Counted from the stretch's first letter, positions 1 to 8,533 are shown. The stretch: DNA of 64,000 nucleotides from Bremerella sp. P1 (GCF_028748185.1 NZ_CP118164.1:1302001-1366000); one strand, 5' to 3'. The notes: generated by a model not told the origin, from the letters alone. Made by a program: numbers and translations.

Positions 1-1
1 T

Positions 2-2521
2 CTCTTGCTGATTGCTCCGGTACGGACCGAAGACGGAACGCTGAAGGGGGCAATCGCGCTTGCAATTCTCGATAGCCAGCTGATCGCTTTTGTACGCAGC
101 ATGGAAGTCAATCGCGGCGGCTTTCTTGCACTTGTCGACGACTCGGATCGGATGATCGCGGTATCAAGTAAGGCAGAATTTGTACGCCAGCAAGACCTAG
201 ACGTTAGCAACACAACCGTCGTCGATGATACGGGCACTCGTTTTCTCGTCTCTACAACGCGAGTACCAGACACTTCCTGGGACCTGATTGTTGCGATCCC
301 GGAAATTGAAGTCCAAGGCGTTTATAACCGTATTGGATGGTCGAAAGTTACCGCGGTGGCATGTGGTATTACAGCCGCCGTGATCTTAGCTCTTTTCTTC
401 AGCGAACGAACTCTTCGACCGCTGCAGCAGATCATTCAAACGTTTCGTCAATACGCCAAGGGAGATCAATCGGCTCGTTTTTCCGCGAAAGCCCGCGGTG
501 AATACGCCATTCTAGCCGAGTCTTTTAACCACATGGCTGACGAACTCGACGAGGCTCGCATCCAGCAAGAGGAACACCTACGGAGAATCGAATCGAGCGA
601 GGATCGATTCCGACGTCTTTTCGATGGTGCGGCCGATGCGATCTTCTTGCGCGACCTCAACGGGATCATTATCGACGCAAACCAGGAAGCCTGTCGCAGC
701 CTTGGCTATGAGCGAGACGAGATTCGAGGCATGTCGGTTTCTCGCATCGACACCGACTGGAAGCTCGAAGATGCGCAACGCCTGTGGAATAAATTGGCTC
801 GTGAAGGTGGCCGGTATCATCCTCTGGTCGAGCGAGTTCACCGCCGAAAAGACGGTAGTACCTTTCCGGTGGAAATACGCTTGACGCTGATCGAACGCGA
901 GGGCGAAACCATGGTCATGTCCTCCGCGCGCGATGCGACGCTACGCAAGGCGGCGGAAAAGCAGACGAAACAGGCCAAGGAATTTGCGGAAAAGGTGATC
1001 AATGCTTCTCCTGGCGTCATTTACATTTTTGACCTCACCACGCAATCGATCGTATTTATCAATCAAAACATCGAAAAGGAACTCGGACACACCAAGGAGC
1101 ACCTGGAAGAACTAGGACCACGTTTCTATACCGAGATCATCCACCCTGACGACGTTGCCCGCGTGCGACAGGCATCCAACAAGTGGTATGAGGAAGGTGA
1201 GCCTGAAATTCACGTCGATACCTTCCGCTTGCGACATGCCAACGGGCAATGGGCATGGTTCGAATTCCATCGGGTGATCTTCCAAAAAGATGCCAATGGA
1301 AAACCCACGCAGATCTTAGGTGTTGCCACCAATACGACGGATCGAGTTCTTGCCCAGCAACAGCTTGTTTGGGAAAAGGCCCTTCTCGACCAGGTGATGG
1401 AAACCAGCGTGGCCGCGGTGATGGTGGTCGATACCGAAGGCAATATTCAGTTTCTCAATGCGGCTTTGGAAAAGACATTGCGAGTCGGTCGTGAAGAGGT
1501 TCAAGGGAAAAACATTTACGTCTTTCCTTGGGAAGTCTACGACATGGCAGGCAAGCCACTGCCTGTCGAAAATCGTCCGTTTGCGCGGGTCAAAAGCACG
1601 CTTAAGCCCGTCAACGATGTACGGTATCGAATTCAATTCGATCCAGAATCGTACGTCATCGTCTCGGCGAATGGTGCTCCATTGTTCGATGAAGAAAGAG
1701 AGTTTGCCGGAGCCGTTTTCGCCCTGGCGGACATCACCGAACGCATCGAATCAGAAAAGGTTCGCGAATCTTTGATCCGCAACCTCGAAGCCACCAATAC
1801 CGAACTGAAGCAATTCACCTACACGGTTTCGCACGACCTCAAATCACCGCTGATTACCATCAAAGGCTTCCTGGGAATTCTGGGCGAGGACATTGAAAGC
1901 GATGACAAGCCCGCGATTGAAGAAGATCTCGCGATCATCGGATCAGCCGCCGATGGCATGAAGCAATTGCTGGATGATCTTTTGGAATTGTCGCGCATTG
2001 GTCGCAATGTCAAATCACGTACCATGATTTCGCTGGATGAAGTGATCTCAGAAGCGATCACTTTGCTGGCAGGGCAAATCGAGAACCAGAATGCGACCGT
2101 CCGCAGCGATATCGAAGACGTGCACGTATATGGCGACGCCGTTCAAATTCGCCAACTGATGCAGAACCTGATCGACAATGGGATCAAGCACAATCGCGAT
2201 GCCAACCCACAAGTTACGATCAAGGCGCACGACGAAGATGATTTCGTTTTGGTCGAAGTGATTGACAACGGCCCCGGGGTCGCCCTCGAGTACCAGGATC
2301 GCATCTTTCAGCTGTTTGACAAACTTGATCCCGACTCAGAGGGAACTGGGATCGGCTTGGCGATTGTCAAAAGAATTGTCGACTTCCATGGTGGTACGGT
2401 CGAACTCGTTTCGGATGGCCAAGGACACGGCTGCACTTTCCGATTACGACTGCCTGCGGTCATGCCATCCCATGATGCTGCCTATGACCTGCCCAACCAC
2501 AACGAGTCAACAATGTCCTAG
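2..2521 (+). CDS. Multi-PAS sensor histidine kinase (5' end outside window)
   Basis: Membrane sensor kinase cut by the window edge: the frame is open to base 2, and the TTG at 5 is only the first possible start inside the window. Counting from that TTG, the order is: end of an extracytoplasmic Cache-like sensor (1-105), one membrane helix (about 114-133), HAMP (134-190), three PAS domains (about 200-310, 330-450, 455-585), HisKA with phosphoacceptor His610 in SHDLKSP, and a HATPase domain with an N box near 721, DNGPG near 755 and GTGIGLAI near 780. There is no receiver domain, so a separate response regulator is needed; none is encoded next to it. The ligand cannot be inferred. The C-terminal 25 residues after the ATPase fold are unstructured. 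The family assignment is secure; the role is unknown. Confidence 0.93.
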   Translation, partial: LLLIAPVRTEDGTLKGAIALAILDSQLIAFVRSMEVNRGGFLALVDDSDRMIAVSSKAEFVRQQDLDVSNTTVVDDTGTRFLVSTTRVPDTSWDLIVAIPEIEVQGVYNRIGWSKVTAVACGITAAVILALFFSERTLRPLQQIIQTFRQYAKGDQSARFSAKARGEYAILAESFNHMADELDEARIQQEEHLRRIESSEDRFRRLFDGAADAIFLRDLNGIIIDANQEACRSLGYERDEIRGMSVSRIDTDWKLEDAQRLWNKLAREGGRYHPLVERVHRRKDGSTFPVEIRLTLIEREGETMVMSSARDATLRKAAEKQTKQAKEFAEKVINASPGVIYIFDLTTQSIVFINQNIEKELGHTKEHLEELGPRFYTEIIHPDDVARVRQASNKWYEEGEPEIHVDTFRLRHANGQWAWFEFHRVIFQKDANGKPTQILGVATNTTDRVLAQQQLVWEKALLDQVMETSVAAVMVVDTEGNIQFLNAALEKTLRVGREEVQGKNIYVFPWEVYDMAGKPLPVENRPFARVKSTLKPVNDVRYRIQFDPESYVIVSANGAPLFDEEREFAGAVFALADITERIESEKVRESLIRNLEATNTELKQFTYTVSHDLKSPLITIKGFLGILGEDIESDDKPAIEEDLAIIGSAADGMKQLLDDLLELSRIGRNVKSRTMISLDEVISEAITLLAGQIENQNATVRSDIEDVHVYGDAVQIRQLMQNLIDNGIKHNRDANPQVTIKAHDEDDFVLVEVIDNGPGVALEYQDRIFQLFDKLDPDSEGTGIGLAIVKRIVDFHGGTVELVSDGQGHGCTFRLRLPAVMPSHDAAYDLPNHNESTMS

Positions 2522-2533
2522 AGGTTTCGTGAG

Positions 2534-3364
2534 TTACGATTCACCACCGAGAGTCGCTTTACGAATCTCAGCCGGCTTATCCGTGGTGATCGAATCAAAC
2601 CCCAGTTCGGCATAACGTTTCGCCTGGGCGGGATCGTTGACCGTCCACACGTGGCACTCGACGCCAGCTTTGCGAATCTCGCGAACAAACTCGGCGGTCA
2701 CAACTTCATCCCGTCCCTGCGTTCCCAGTCCCGTCGCGCCGGTACTGCCGAGCGTCTTCAAGACCTTACCAAGATCAGGCGACCACTTCCCAGTGAGCTT
2801 GTTCTGCTTGTAGCTGGTTAACCAATTCGCTTTAAACTGTGGCATTTTTTCGCGGCACTGCTTCACGACCTCGTCGTTAAAACAAATGATCACGATTTGC
2901 TCTGCTTGCAAGCTCGTCTTTTCCAGCGCGACTCGAAGCGGCTCGACAATTTCGGGGCCGCACTTGATTTCGATCAGAATCTTTCCTGTTTGCGGTACCG
3001 TCGCCAGCACTTCCTCTAACAGCGGAATGCGTTCGCCGGCGTACTTTTCATGTTTCCAGGCCCCCACATCCAGGTCTCGCAGTTGGTCGAGGGTCGATTC
3101 CGCTGGATTCAACTTGGCAGCTCCGGCTGTGGTTCGCTCGGTGGTCTTATCGTGCAGGCAAACGATATGGCCATCCTTCGTCAGGTAGAAGTCACCTTCG
3201 ATCGCGTCGGCCTTCTGCTTCCAGGCTTCCTGAAATGCAGCCAATGTATTTTCCGGTGCGTCAAACGAAGCCCCTCGATGCCCCACGATCATCTGCGCTT
3301 CCCCTGTTTCAACGACACCTGCCCAACATGCCGCTACCAAAAACAAATAAACAATCGTTCGCAT
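2534..3364 (-). CDS. Exported glycerophosphodiester phosphodiesterase (GDPD family)
   Basis: Hydrolyses glycerophosphodiesters to glycerol-3-phosphate and an alcohol (family knowledge). The mature protein opens with the family signature VGHRGA...PENT (catalytic His-Arg and Glu), then EGDFYLTKDGHIVCLHD with the metal-binding Glu/Asp and second catalytic His, and ends with the TIM-barrel element HVWTVND...GFDSITTDKP. I chose ATG 3364 because it puts a clean signal peptide (MRTIVYLFLVAACWAGVVETGEA) at the N-terminus and has AAGGGAA upstream; an in-frame ATG at 3403 would add 13 residues ahead of the signal peptide. Length is 276 aa, normal for the family. It converges on the kinase gene with a 12-nt gap. 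The likely location is periplasmic. Substrate specificity is unknown. Confidence 0.93.
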   Translation of the reverse strand: MRTIVYLFLVAACWAGVVETGEAQMIVGHRGASFDAPENTLAAFQEAWKQKADAIEGDFYLTKDGHIVCLHDKTTERTTAGAAKLNPAESTLDQLRDLDVGAWKHEKYAGERIPLLEEVLATVPQTGKILIEIKCGPEIVEPLRVALEKTSLQAEQIVIICFNDEVVKQCREKMPQFKANWLTSYKQNKLTGKWSPDLGKVLKTLGSTGATGLGTQGRDEVVTAEFVREIRKAGVECHVWTVNDPAQAKRYAELGFDSITTDKPAEIRKATLGGES

Positions 3365-3417
3365 CGTCAAAGTTCCCTTGGCCATCGAATTAAGCCGCCT
3401 CAAAAATTCATGCCTGA

Positions 3418-3423
3418 ATTATA
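3418..3423 (-). promoter_or_regulatory. Candidate -10 box for the GDPD gene
   Basis: Exact TATAAT on the minus strand, about 54 nt upstream of ATG 3364. The hexamer 17 nt further upstream (TGAATG) is a poor -35 match, so this is only a candidate. Confidence 0.3.
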
Positions 3424-3461
3424 GTCCACGGTACGTCGTCCATTCACGCCCCCACGATGGA

Positions 3462-3480
3462 CGGAAGTAGCCGACTTCCG
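3462..3480. repeat. Short dyad CGGAAGT-AGCCG-ACTTCCG (REP-like)
   Basis: Perfect 7-bp inverted repeat with a 5-nt loop and no T-run. The GTAGCCG...CTTCC wording recurs in the dyad at 17594-17619, which suggests a small family of intergenic palindromes. Confidence 0.5.
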
Positions 3481-3687
3481 GTGTACGTTCCCTGGGATCT
3501 GCTTGGAAGGTCGAACAGATGATTCCTGCAATCATTTTGACCTGGCGGTGAACCTCTTTTGCCTGATGTTTGTCGTAGCATCGACGGCAGCGTCATTTTT
3601 TTATTAACTTCTTGAAAGAAATGGCAAGGTGTCCCATGAGTCACAAGAATCGAAAAAACTTCGACGAACAACCATCCTTTCGAGTCC

Positions 3688-3855
3688 ATGAGCAAACGCC
3701 GCCACGGCTATCCCTCGGAGACGAACGTTAAACGGGGAGTCAGGATTGTTCGCGGCAATAAGCTACTGGAAGAAAAGCTCGGCCGAAACGATCTCTGTCC
3801 TTGTGGATCGATGAAACGCTTCAAAAAATGCTGCTTGAAAAAGGGCCGTTTTTGA
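3688..3855 (+). CDS. Small SEC-C zinc-motif protein (55 aa)
   Basis: Starts at ATG 3688 and stops at TGA 3853-3855. The C-terminal half, [19 protein letters not shown] (residues 32-50), is a full SEC-C motif: CxC then CC. This is the zinc-binding tail seen at the end of SecA and in many otherwise unrelated proteins. The N-terminal 30 residues are basic ([10 protein letters not shown]..., [10 protein letters not shown]). In this family the motif binds zinc and often contacts protein or ribosome partners; the role of the free-standing version is unknown. No strong Shine-Dalgarno sequence precedes the ATG; the frame is open upstream to 3640 but has no better start. It lies 117 nt upstream of the RNA ligase gene on the same strand and could be cotranscribed with it. 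Confidence 0.82.
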   Translation: MSKRRHGYPSETNVKRGVRIVRGNKLLEEKLGRNDLCPCGSMKRFKKCCLKKGRF

Positions 3856-3972
3856 TGGCACGAATCGGGACGACTACTTTTAGGGAGTAAGCCACTATAT
3901 TCGTAAGCAGGAATCGGTTTCGCGCAATAACAGCATCCGCGGATCGCCTGACTCAAGCCTAGGAACCTGATC

Positions 3973-4713
3973 ATGGGTACCTCCCACGGAAATTTCACCA
4001 AGTATCCGCGTACGCCGCATCTCTTCGGTTCCCGAGGCACCGACGACGATAAGCATATGGGCGAGGCGGATTCTCTGGCGTTTATCCAGGACGAATCCCT
4101 GATCGTCGAGGAGAAGATCGATGGCACGAATGTCGGCATTCACTTTTCTGAGGATGGCCAGTTGATTCTGCAGTGCCGAGGGCATCTCATCACCGAAGGA
4201 ATGCACCCGCAGTACGATCTTTTCAAACAGTGGGCTACCGTCAAACGGCATGAATTGGAATCCCGTTTGACGACCCGATACCTGCTCTTTGGAGAGTGGG
4301 TCTACGCGCGGCACTCGGTCGCCTATCGAAAGTTACCGCACTACTTCTTCGAGTTTGATGTTTTCGACAAACAGGCAGACGTGTTTCTCGACCTGGCCGC
4401 CAGGATCAAGCTTCTTGAAGGAAGTGGTATTCATACCGTTCCGGTCATCCACCAAGGTCCTGTTACGCGAAAGCAACTCACCGACTTGATTGGCCCTTCG
4501 CAGTACGACAGCCATTTTGACAATCCACTTTCCGGCCAGGCCGACAATCTGATGGAAGGCATCTACCTTCGCACGGAAGCCGCTGGCCAAGTCACCGGCC
4601 GAGCCAAGTTCGTCCGACCGGAGTTCGTCGAAAAGATCAAGCTAAGTACACACTGGCAACATCAGACAATGGTCCCCAATCAACTGGCCGACAACGTCGA
4701 TATTTGGTCATGA
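3973..4713 (+). CDS. ATP-dependent RNA ligase, Rnl-type nucleotidyltransferase
   Basis: 246-aa polynucleotide ligase with the covalent nucleotidyltransferase motifs in order: motif I K48-I-D-G (Lys48 would take AMP), motif III LFGEW (105-109), motif IIIa FFEFD (125-129), motif IV EG (195-196) and motif V AKF (211-213). The compact size and motif spacing fit the RNA ligase family (PF09414, Rnl2-like) better than DNA ligases. Expected reaction: sealing 3'-OH to 5'-phosphate RNA ends with ATP. AGGA sits 8 nt before ATG 3973. Its stop overlaps the next gene's ATG as ATGA (4710-4713). That neighbour makes exactly the ends this enzyme needs, so the pair reads as a two-gene RNA-repair operon. The subfamily is not settled. 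Confidence 0.88.
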   Translation: MGTSHGNFTKYPRTPHLFGSRGTDDDKHMGEADSLAFIQDESLIVEEKIDGTNVGIHFSEDGQLILQCRGHLITEGMHPQYDLFKQWATVKRHELESRLTTRYLLFGEWVYARHSVAYRKLPHYFFEFDVFDKQADVFLDLAARIKLLEGSGIHTVPVIHQGPVTRKQLTDLIGPSQYDSHFDNPLSGQADNLMEGIYLRTEAAGQVTGRAKFVRPEFVEKIKLSTHWQHQTMVPNQLADNVDIWS

Positions 4714-5837
4714 ACTGGACGCAGCTCAAAACAGCATCGATTAAAGAGCTCATCGCCTGGGCCCAGCCCCAACCGTGGTGTCAGGCGATGGCAGCCTGCG
4801 ATCAAGATGCGCAGTGGCACAGCGAAGGCGACGTCTGGACACACACCAAGCTCGTACTGCACGAGCTACAATCTCTCGACCAATGGTCCGACCTGTCTTC
4901 TCATGATCAAACCGTGTTGAAATTCACGGCCTTGTTCCACGACATAGCCAAGCCGCTGACGACCGCAGTCGATTCGATTACAGGCCGCGTCACGTCTCCT
5001 AAACATGCCGTCAAAGGCGAACACCTCGCCCGAAACATCCTCCGTGACTTGACCTGTGACCTGAAAACGCGAGAAGAGATTGCCCGCATGGTTCGCTACC
5101 ATGGGCGACCAGCTTTCCTTTTGGAAAGACCCGATCCAGTGCACGAAGTGATTCGTCACTCGTGGCTACTTACCAACCGACTGCTTTACTTGTTTGCACT
5201 GGCCGATACACGCGGTCGCGATACCGATTCGATGACGCGACCAGAGGAAAACCTTCACTTCTGGAAAGTCGCATCGGAAGAGGCCAACTGCTTCGATCGC
5301 CCCTACGCGTTTGCTTCGGACCATGGCCGCTTCACGTTCTTTCACTCACCGCAGCCCAATCAACACTACTCACCGCACGAAAACTTCAAATGCCAGGCAA
5401 CCCTAATATGCGGCCTACCAGGTGCTGGCAAAGATACGTGGCTCGCGCGGCACCGGAGTGAACTACCAATCGTCTCTTTGGATGACATCCGCGAGGAGAT
5501 TGATGTCCATCCCACCGACAACCAAGGACAGGTAGCTCAGCTTGCCCAAGAGCGTTGCCGAGAATTCTTACGAAGCGGCACCTCCTTCGCGCTGAATGCA
5601 ACCAACACAATGCAACAGACGCGTTCTCGCTGGCTCAATCTCTTTGCTGACTATGACGCACGAATCGAGATCATCTATCTGGAACCTAACCTGGAAGATC
5701 TGTTTCGGCGAAACAAGAAGCGAGAAGAACGCGTTCCTGAGGCTGTTATCCAGAAACTGGCTTCCCGCTGCCAAGTGCCCACCTGGCTGGAATGCCACGC
5801 CTTGATTTCTGAAGCCGAGCCCATCCGCACCGGATGA
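4710..5837 (+). CDS. HD phosphohydrolase-polynucleotide kinase fusion (HD-Pnk-like)
   Basis: Bifunctional RNA end-healing enzyme by architecture. The N-terminal half is an HD domain: His45, the HD pair His77-Asp78 in FHDIAKP, His99/His105, and His131 in RYHGRP. The C-terminal half is a P-loop kinase with Walker [11 protein letters not shown] (235-244), a catalytic-type Asp in SLDDIREE and a downstream arginine-rich lid (RRNKKREER). This matches the HD-Pnk family characterised from Runella slithyformis, where the HD part removes 2',3'-cyclic or 3'-phosphates and the kinase phosphorylates 5'-OH ends. ATG 4710 is preferred to the TTG at 4704 because it makes the classic ATGA overlap with the ligase stop. 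Length is 375 aa. Function in this organism is inferred from family and context. Confidence 0.87.
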   Translation: MNWTQLKTASIKELIAWAQPQPWCQAMAACDQDAQWHSEGDVWTHTKLVLHELQSLDQWSDLSSHDQTVLKFTALFHDIAKPLTTAVDSITGRVTSPKHAVKGEHLARNILRDLTCDLKTREEIARMVRYHGRPAFLLERPDPVHEVIRHSWLLTNRLLYLFALADTRGRDTDSMTRPEENLHFWKVASEEANCFDRPYAFASDHGRFTFFHSPQPNQHYSPHENFKCQATLICGLPGAGKDTWLARHRSELPIVSLDDIREEIDVHPTDNQGQVAQLAQERCREFLRSGTSFALNATNTMQQTRSRWLNLFADYDARIEIIYLEPNLEDLFRRNKKREERVPEAVIQKLASRCQVPTWLECHALISEAEPIRTG

Positions 5838-5975
5838 ATTGAACCGGCTAGGTGCTGATTCTCTCTAAGGCTCTGAACGAAGAGAAATGAATGCAAATTG
5901 TGGAGACGATGCCGCGTTGGAAAAACACTCCCCTCGACACAACTTCAAAACGAAGACGATGCGTTGTGGACTTGG

Positions 5976-5981
5976 TAGAAT
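5976..5981 (+). promoter_or_regulatory. TAGAAT, candidate -10 box for the EEP gene
   Basis: TAGAAT in the context GGTAGAATAAG, 41 nt before ATG 6023. The same hexamer recurs upstream of four other plus-strand genes in the window. No clear -35 box is seen. Confidence 0.3.
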
Positions 5982-6022
5982 AAGTCGGAACCAACCTAAA
6001 AAGCGGAATAGGATTCGACACC

Positions 6023-6913
6023 ATGACCACACCTTCCTCGAACGAATCACTCACCCGACGAGACGTGTTGAAACGAGCAGCAGTTGGCAGCCTTGCCATT
6101 GCCGCCAGTAGCGTGAACAGCGTGCTTGCCGCCCAAGACAAGAGCCAACCACTGCGAGTGATTGCTTACAACGTCTACAACTGCACCGGCTGGCCAAAGG
6201 ATCGGGCGTTGGGGAAGAAAGCGACGGCCTTGGGCCAGATGCCTGACCGCTTTGCCCACGAACTTGCCCTCTACGATCCTGATATCATTAACTTCTCTGA
6301 GTCACCCAGCGAAGAAGTGGTGAAGCAGATCGCCGAGCGGCTTGGCATGAACTACGTCCGCTTCCCAAGCGGAGGCAACTGGCCTGGAACGCTGCTTAGC
6401 CGATTCGAGATTGTCGATCCGAAGAATGCACCGCTTCTCAAAGGCGAACGCCCCAAAGACCTATTCACTCGACACTGGGGGCAAGCCACCGTGAAATTAC
6501 CAAACGGAGAGTCGCTCGTTGTCCATTCCGCTCATCTGCACCCCAGCCCGGAACCAGACACCCGTCTGCGAGAGATTCCACTCATGTTGGAGTCCATGAA
6601 GAAAGACCTCGACGCCGATCGCTCCATGCTTCTGATCGGTGATCTTAATCACACTCCCGATACGAACGAGTACAAGCTCTGGATCGATGCTGGCTGGACC
6701 GACACCTTCACCCAGGTCGGCAAAGGAGATGGGCTGACCATCAAGGCCGACACACCAGATCGACGAATCGACTACGTAATGGCCGCTGGTCCAATCGGCC
6801 AGAAGGTCGTAGAGTCGAGACCATTATTCGAGGGTGCGTTTCGCACCAACACCGCCGACGCTGCGTCATTTGCCCTCAGCGATCATTTGCCGCAGCTCGC
6901 CATATTTGAGTAA
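6023..6913 (+). CDS. Tat-exported endonuclease/exonuclease/phosphatase family protein
   Basis: EEP-fold metal-dependent phosphohydrolase (the DNase I, sphingomyelinase and inositol phosphatase superfamily). The N-terminus has a twin-arginine signal (TRRDVLKR at 11-18, then a hydrophobic stretch ending in VLAAQ), so it should be exported folded. Catalytic landmarks are AYNVYN (48-53), the Glu in INFSES, the His in HSAHLHPS, the Asp-Asn pair in GDLNHTP and the terminal SDHLP. Length is 296 aa, normal. AGGA lies 9 nt before ATG 6023. It stands alone on this strand, 185 nt after the RNA-repair pair. The substrate may be a nucleic acid, a phospholipid or a sugar phosphate; the sequence does not decide. 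Confidence 0.9.
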   Translation: MTTPSSNESLTRRDVLKRAAVGSLAIAASSVNSVLAAQDKSQPLRVIAYNVYNCTGWPKDRALGKKATALGQMPDRFAHELALYDPDIINFSESPSEEVVKQIAERLGMNYVRFPSGGNWPGTLLSRFEIVDPKNAPLLKGERPKDLFTRHWGQATVKLPNGESLVVHSAHLHPSPEPDTRLREIPLMLESMKKDLDADRSMLLIGDLNHTPDTNEYKLWIDAGWTDTFTQVGKGDGLTIKADTPDRRIDYVMAAGPIGQKVVESRPLFEGAFRTNTADAASFALSDHLPQLAIFE

Positions 6914-6997
6914 GCGGAACCATTGGTAGGCCGCTAGTCGACATCTGGACAAGAGGCCGAAATCCCTGAAAGCGCCAGAATCGTAGCATTCAGCGCA

Positions 6998-7025
6998 TAA
7001 AAAAAGCCGCAACAAGTGCGGCTTT
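6998..7025 (-). terminator. Rho-independent terminator of tRNA-Glu
   Basis: Minus-strand hairpin with a perfect 9-bp stem (AAAGCCGCA / TGCGGCTTT, loop CTTGT) followed by seven T residues, three bases after the tRNA 3' end. Confidence 0.9.
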
Positions 7026-7028
7026 AGG

Positions 7029-7101
7029 CACCCCCTAGGGGAGTCGAACCCCTGTTTTCGGGCTGAGAACCCGACGTCCTGGGCCACTAGACGAAGGGGG
7101 C
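7029..7101 (-). tRNA. tRNA-Glu (anticodon CUC)
   Basis: 73-nt cloverleaf on the minus strand. The acceptor arm is GCCCCCT/AGGGGGT, with a G1-U72 wobble at the first pair. The D arm GTCTAGTGG...GGAC follows. The anticodon stem is TCGGG/CCCGA with loop TTCTCAG, so positions 34-36 are CTC, which reads GAG (Glu). The T arm is AGGGG-TTCGACT-CCCCT and the discriminator is G. The 3' CCA is not fully encoded (CC then T). A terminator follows directly. Glu-tRNA is also the precursor charged on tRNA-Gln in organisms using GatCAB, which this window encodes. Confidence 0.95.
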
Positions 7102-7202
7102 ATGGTGGGTGCTGTCTTGGGAGAAGTATCGGCTTGGGATGAGCGTATTCATCAGCCAAGGGTGATCTTCAAAGACTTAATCAAGTTATAACGGTTTTTC
7201 GT

Positions 7203-7268
7203 CCGTGTCTAGGCCCTGCCGCTCGGCAAAATCGTCCGTCGCGCAGGGCCGCTAGGGTTTGGACACGG
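7203..7268. repeat. Nested inverted repeat, two stems
   Basis: Outer arms CCGTGTC (7203-7209) and GACACGG (7262-7268) enclose inner arms GGCCCTGC (7212-7219) and GCAGGGCC (7243-7250) around a 23-nt loop. It lies just past the stop of the SBF-like gene and before the tRNA. The minus-strand exit has no T-run, so it is not a standard terminator. Confidence 0.6.
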
Positions 7269-7296
7269 CTGAGCATGCGAGGTTCGTTGGGGCGAG

Positions 7297-8352
7297 TCAG
7301 TCTCCTTCGATCAGAGGTTCCTCTGGATGGGCTTTGTCGAATTCGGCGGCCATGTATCGGTCGGCTACCGCGGTGTCTAGAAAGAGCTGCCCGACGTGGA
7401 ACGCGACCATGGGCAGGATCGCCAATGGGTTCGCCGTGTAAAACTCGGTCGCGATGGCCAGGCCAATCATCAGGGTCTTCTGGCTACCGGCGAAGGCGAT
7501 TGCGATCTCTTCACTGCGAGGGAAATGGAGCTGCTTGGCAATTCCGACCCCCAGCAGCAACGCCGTTATATGGACAGCCAAAACCAAGCCAATCATGACT
7601 GCAAACGACAGGAATGTCGGCATTTGATCGGTCGGCAGACTTCGCAGCTTGAGGCCACAGCTGATACAGCCGAGCAGGACCATGCAAAGTACTCCTATCT
7701 GGGCCACGATTCCTAGCTGGAATTTATTTTGCGTCGCCCAGGTACCTGCCTTGGGGATAAGTCGAGCAAGCTGGCCGAATGCCATCGGTAGCACAACCAA
7801 AAGGAAGAGTTTCGTCATCATGTCGGCCAGGGAAAGGCCTTTGCCGCCGGGATCTGCCCAAATGGTGATCGTAATGTGACTTCCGGTGGTCCAGAGCAGC
7901 CAGAACGGGGTGATCAAAAAGCAGAGCGAGTTGGTCACGATCGTGACAATCAAGGCAATCGAATCGTTCCCCCCTGCCCTACGTGTCCAGACGGCAGCGG
8001 ACGCCAACGTACAGGGAATCGCTGCCATGAGGTTGATTCCAATGGCGAAGTCCCCTGAAGAGAGCAGCGACGCCGCCCAGGCCAACAGGGGCACGATGCC
8101 TGCGTTGATGATTGTTGCCAAGATAGCCGCGGCCGGACGGCGGATGGCACCGTGCAGATCGCCAAACGCCAGCGGAAAGGCCATCAGAAAGAGGACCGTC
8201 ACGACGATCCCATTTCGCAAGATTTTCATGTCCGGAAGCTGCCGCAGCGGCTCGGAAAAGGCAAATCCGACGATCACCACCGCTAGCAGGCCTGCAAGGA
8301 ACCAATGTCGTCTGAGGAGTGATCGCACGAAAGTCTCGCTTTCCGGTTCCAA
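7297..8352 (-). CDS. SBF-like (bile acid:sodium symporter superfamily) membrane transporter
   Basis: Integral membrane protein of the SBF/BASS group within the CPA-type fold, about ten hydrophobic helices over 351 aa. Landmarks are the pair of broken helices: INLMAAIPCTLASAAVWTRRAGGNDSIA near residues 105-130 and the second core helix IAFAGSQKTLMIGLAIA near 290-305, both typical of SBF-like proteins where two Na+ and an organic anion bind. The first in-frame start is TTG 8352 with no Shine-Dalgarno; GTG at 8328 has a purine-rich stretch upstream and may be the true start. It is divergent from aroC. The substrate is unknown; the paralogues transport bile acids, pyruvate or arsenite. Confidence 0.85.
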   Translation of the reverse strand: MEPESETFVRSLLRRHWFLAGLLAVVIVGFAFSEPLRQLPDMKILRNGIVVTVLFLMAFPLAFGDLHGAIRRPAAAILATIINAGIVPLLAWAASLLSSGDFAIGINLMAAIPCTLASAAVWTRRAGGNDSIALIVTIVTNSLCFLITPFWLLWTTGSHITITIWADPGGKGLSLADMMTKLFLLVVLPMAFGQLARLIPKAGTWATQNKFQLGIVAQIGVLCMVLLGCISCGLKLRSLPTDQMPTFLSFAVMIGLVLAVHITALLLGVGIAKQLHFPRSEEIAIAFAGSQKTLMIGLAIATEFYTANPLAILPMVAFHVGQLFLDTAVADRYMAAEFDKAHPEEPLIEGD

Positions 8353-8414
8353 TGTGGGGGTTGGTGGCCAGACTCTTTTACCTAACCGATCTATCTGCCG
8401 ATCGGGGTTGCGGT

Positions 8415-8420
8415 TAGAAT
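8415..8420 (+). promoter_or_regulatory. TAGAAT, candidate -10 box for aroC
   Basis: TAGAAT in GGTTAGAATCG, 114 nt before aroC, in the divergent spacer. It is the same hexamer as at 5976, 39233, 46791 and 59065. Position and identity are suggestive only. Confidence 0.25.
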
Positions 8421-8533
8421 CGAAGATCGGTTTGCACTTAACCTCGGTACCTGGGGAAGTTTACCTGATAGCGGCGCTAAAATCGAAGCGATCGCCGGGC
8501 ACTGGCTCAGGACCAAAGTCTTTATTTTGCATA

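Larger units (their letters stand above)
3365..3687. other. Intergenic region with one dyad and a possible promoter
   Basis: About 320 bases between the divergent GDPD and SEC-C genes. It holds a TATAAT hexamer facing GDPD (3418-3423) and a perfect 7-bp dyad (3462-3480). Short open frames here have no recognisable features. Nothing else is visible. Confidence 0.5.

Noticed and set aside
3444-3695. 83-codon frame on the minus strand between GDPD and SEC-C genes
   Set aside because: No ribosome site, no domain, and it crosses the dyad and the SEC-C start region.
3636-3731. 31-codon frame starting MSHKNRKN in another phase upstream of the SEC-C gene
   Set aside because: Overlaps the SEC-C gene, too short to judge, no conserved motif. 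An upstream leader peptide cannot be excluded but is not supported.
7886-8533. Upstream in-frame extension of aroC by 216 codons
   Set aside because: It is antisense to the SBF-like transporter. Chorismate synthases begin with MLRYW...GESHG, which fits ATG 8534.
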